From assembly GCA_030549335.1 (NCBI GenBank), contig CM060184.1:44171909-44235908 (forward strand): 64,000 nt of DNA. The letters run 5' to 3'. The position numbers and the translations under genes are program-made. The notes beneath the pieces were generated by a model, which worked only from the letters and a program-made list of their open reading frames with translations, made no database searches and had not been told where the DNA came from. Source of the stretch: Pontederia crassipes (taxonomy: Eukaryota > Streptophyta > Magnoliopsida > Commelinales > Pontederiaceae). Each line of letters begins with the position of its first letter. Position 1 is the stretch's first letter. Shown piece after piece: positions 63,979 through 64,000 of this stretch.

Positions 63979-64000
63979 ACAAGATCAACAATATGGCAGA

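Larger units (their letters stand above)
60485..64000 (+). mobile_element. Athila/Tat-type Ty3/gypsy element, 5' part, runs off the window
   Basis: The LTR is 60485-62089 (TGATCACTAG...TTCGCATCA). A decayed tRNA-Asp type primer-binding site follows at 62096, then a broken gag to the window end. It is inserted in the TRIM-like array: the repeat homology stops at 60484, in the middle of a unit spacer. The pol genes and 3' LTR must lie beyond 64000. Confidence 0.8.

Overview
The window looks like nuclear DNA of a flowering plant, most likely a monocot. It is AT-rich and dominated by transposable elements. It carries only three host genes that I can assemble exon by exon, and two of these have a very GC-rich first exon. 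There is no operon structure, and I see no rRNA or tRNA gene and no CRISPR array.

Host genes. (1) A Mo25/Hym1-type scaffold protein on the + strand (13474-31421) has 11 exons with GT-AG junctions. The CDS is 1026 nt (341 codons plus stop), and intron 8 has grown to 13 kb. (2) A secreted/membrane protein with DOMON and cytochrome b561 domains lies on the - strand (44496-47277). Its DOMON-coding first exon is duplicated in tandem (46645-47277 and 45283-45900), and both copies keep a phase-0 donor that fits the shared exon 2. (3) An N-acetyltransferase 9-like GNAT protein lies on the - strand (53746-56452), with 6 exons and 235 aa. Genes 1 and 2 are convergent neighbours. The same two families are neighbours in Arabidopsis (At5g47530/At5g47540 and At4g17280/At4g17270), so this looks like conserved microsynteny.

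Layout. 1-3019 is AT-rich and holds a probable foldback element. 3020-11348 is a decayed Ty3/gypsy element (- strand) with both LTRs, and an RTE-type LINE is nested inside it. 13474-31421 is the Mo25 gene. Its intron 8 contains a Ty3/gypsy element (A, about 17986-29966), a second gypsy element (B, 21671-26764) inserted into A's RNase H region, two Harbinger-type MITEs with TAA target duplications, and L1 LINE fragments. 32255-34430 is a solo LTR of the same family as the first gypsy element, with a perfect 5-bp target duplication. 34537-34727 is a short RTE-derived retroposon with a perfect 19-bp target duplication. 34828-36524 is a non-autonomous CACTA element with a GC-rich core. 37378 to about 43370 is an L1 LINE whose 5' part appears inverted. 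44496-47277 is the DOMON/b561 gene. 47400-53400 is intergenic with three insertion-like or foldback structures. 53746-56452 is the acetyltransferase gene. 57955-59243 is a copia remnant. 59244-60484 is an array of very small LTR-retrotransposon (TRIM-like) units. 60485 to the end is the 5' part of an Athila/Tat-type gypsy element that runs off the window.

Most open frames in the window are transposon remnants, antisense shadows or low-complexity runs. I see no new multi-gene system. The observations most worth testing are the duplicated alternative first exon of the DOMON/b561 gene, the conserved Mo25-DOMON/b561 pairing, the TRIM-like tandem array, and an in-frame upstream start in Mo25.
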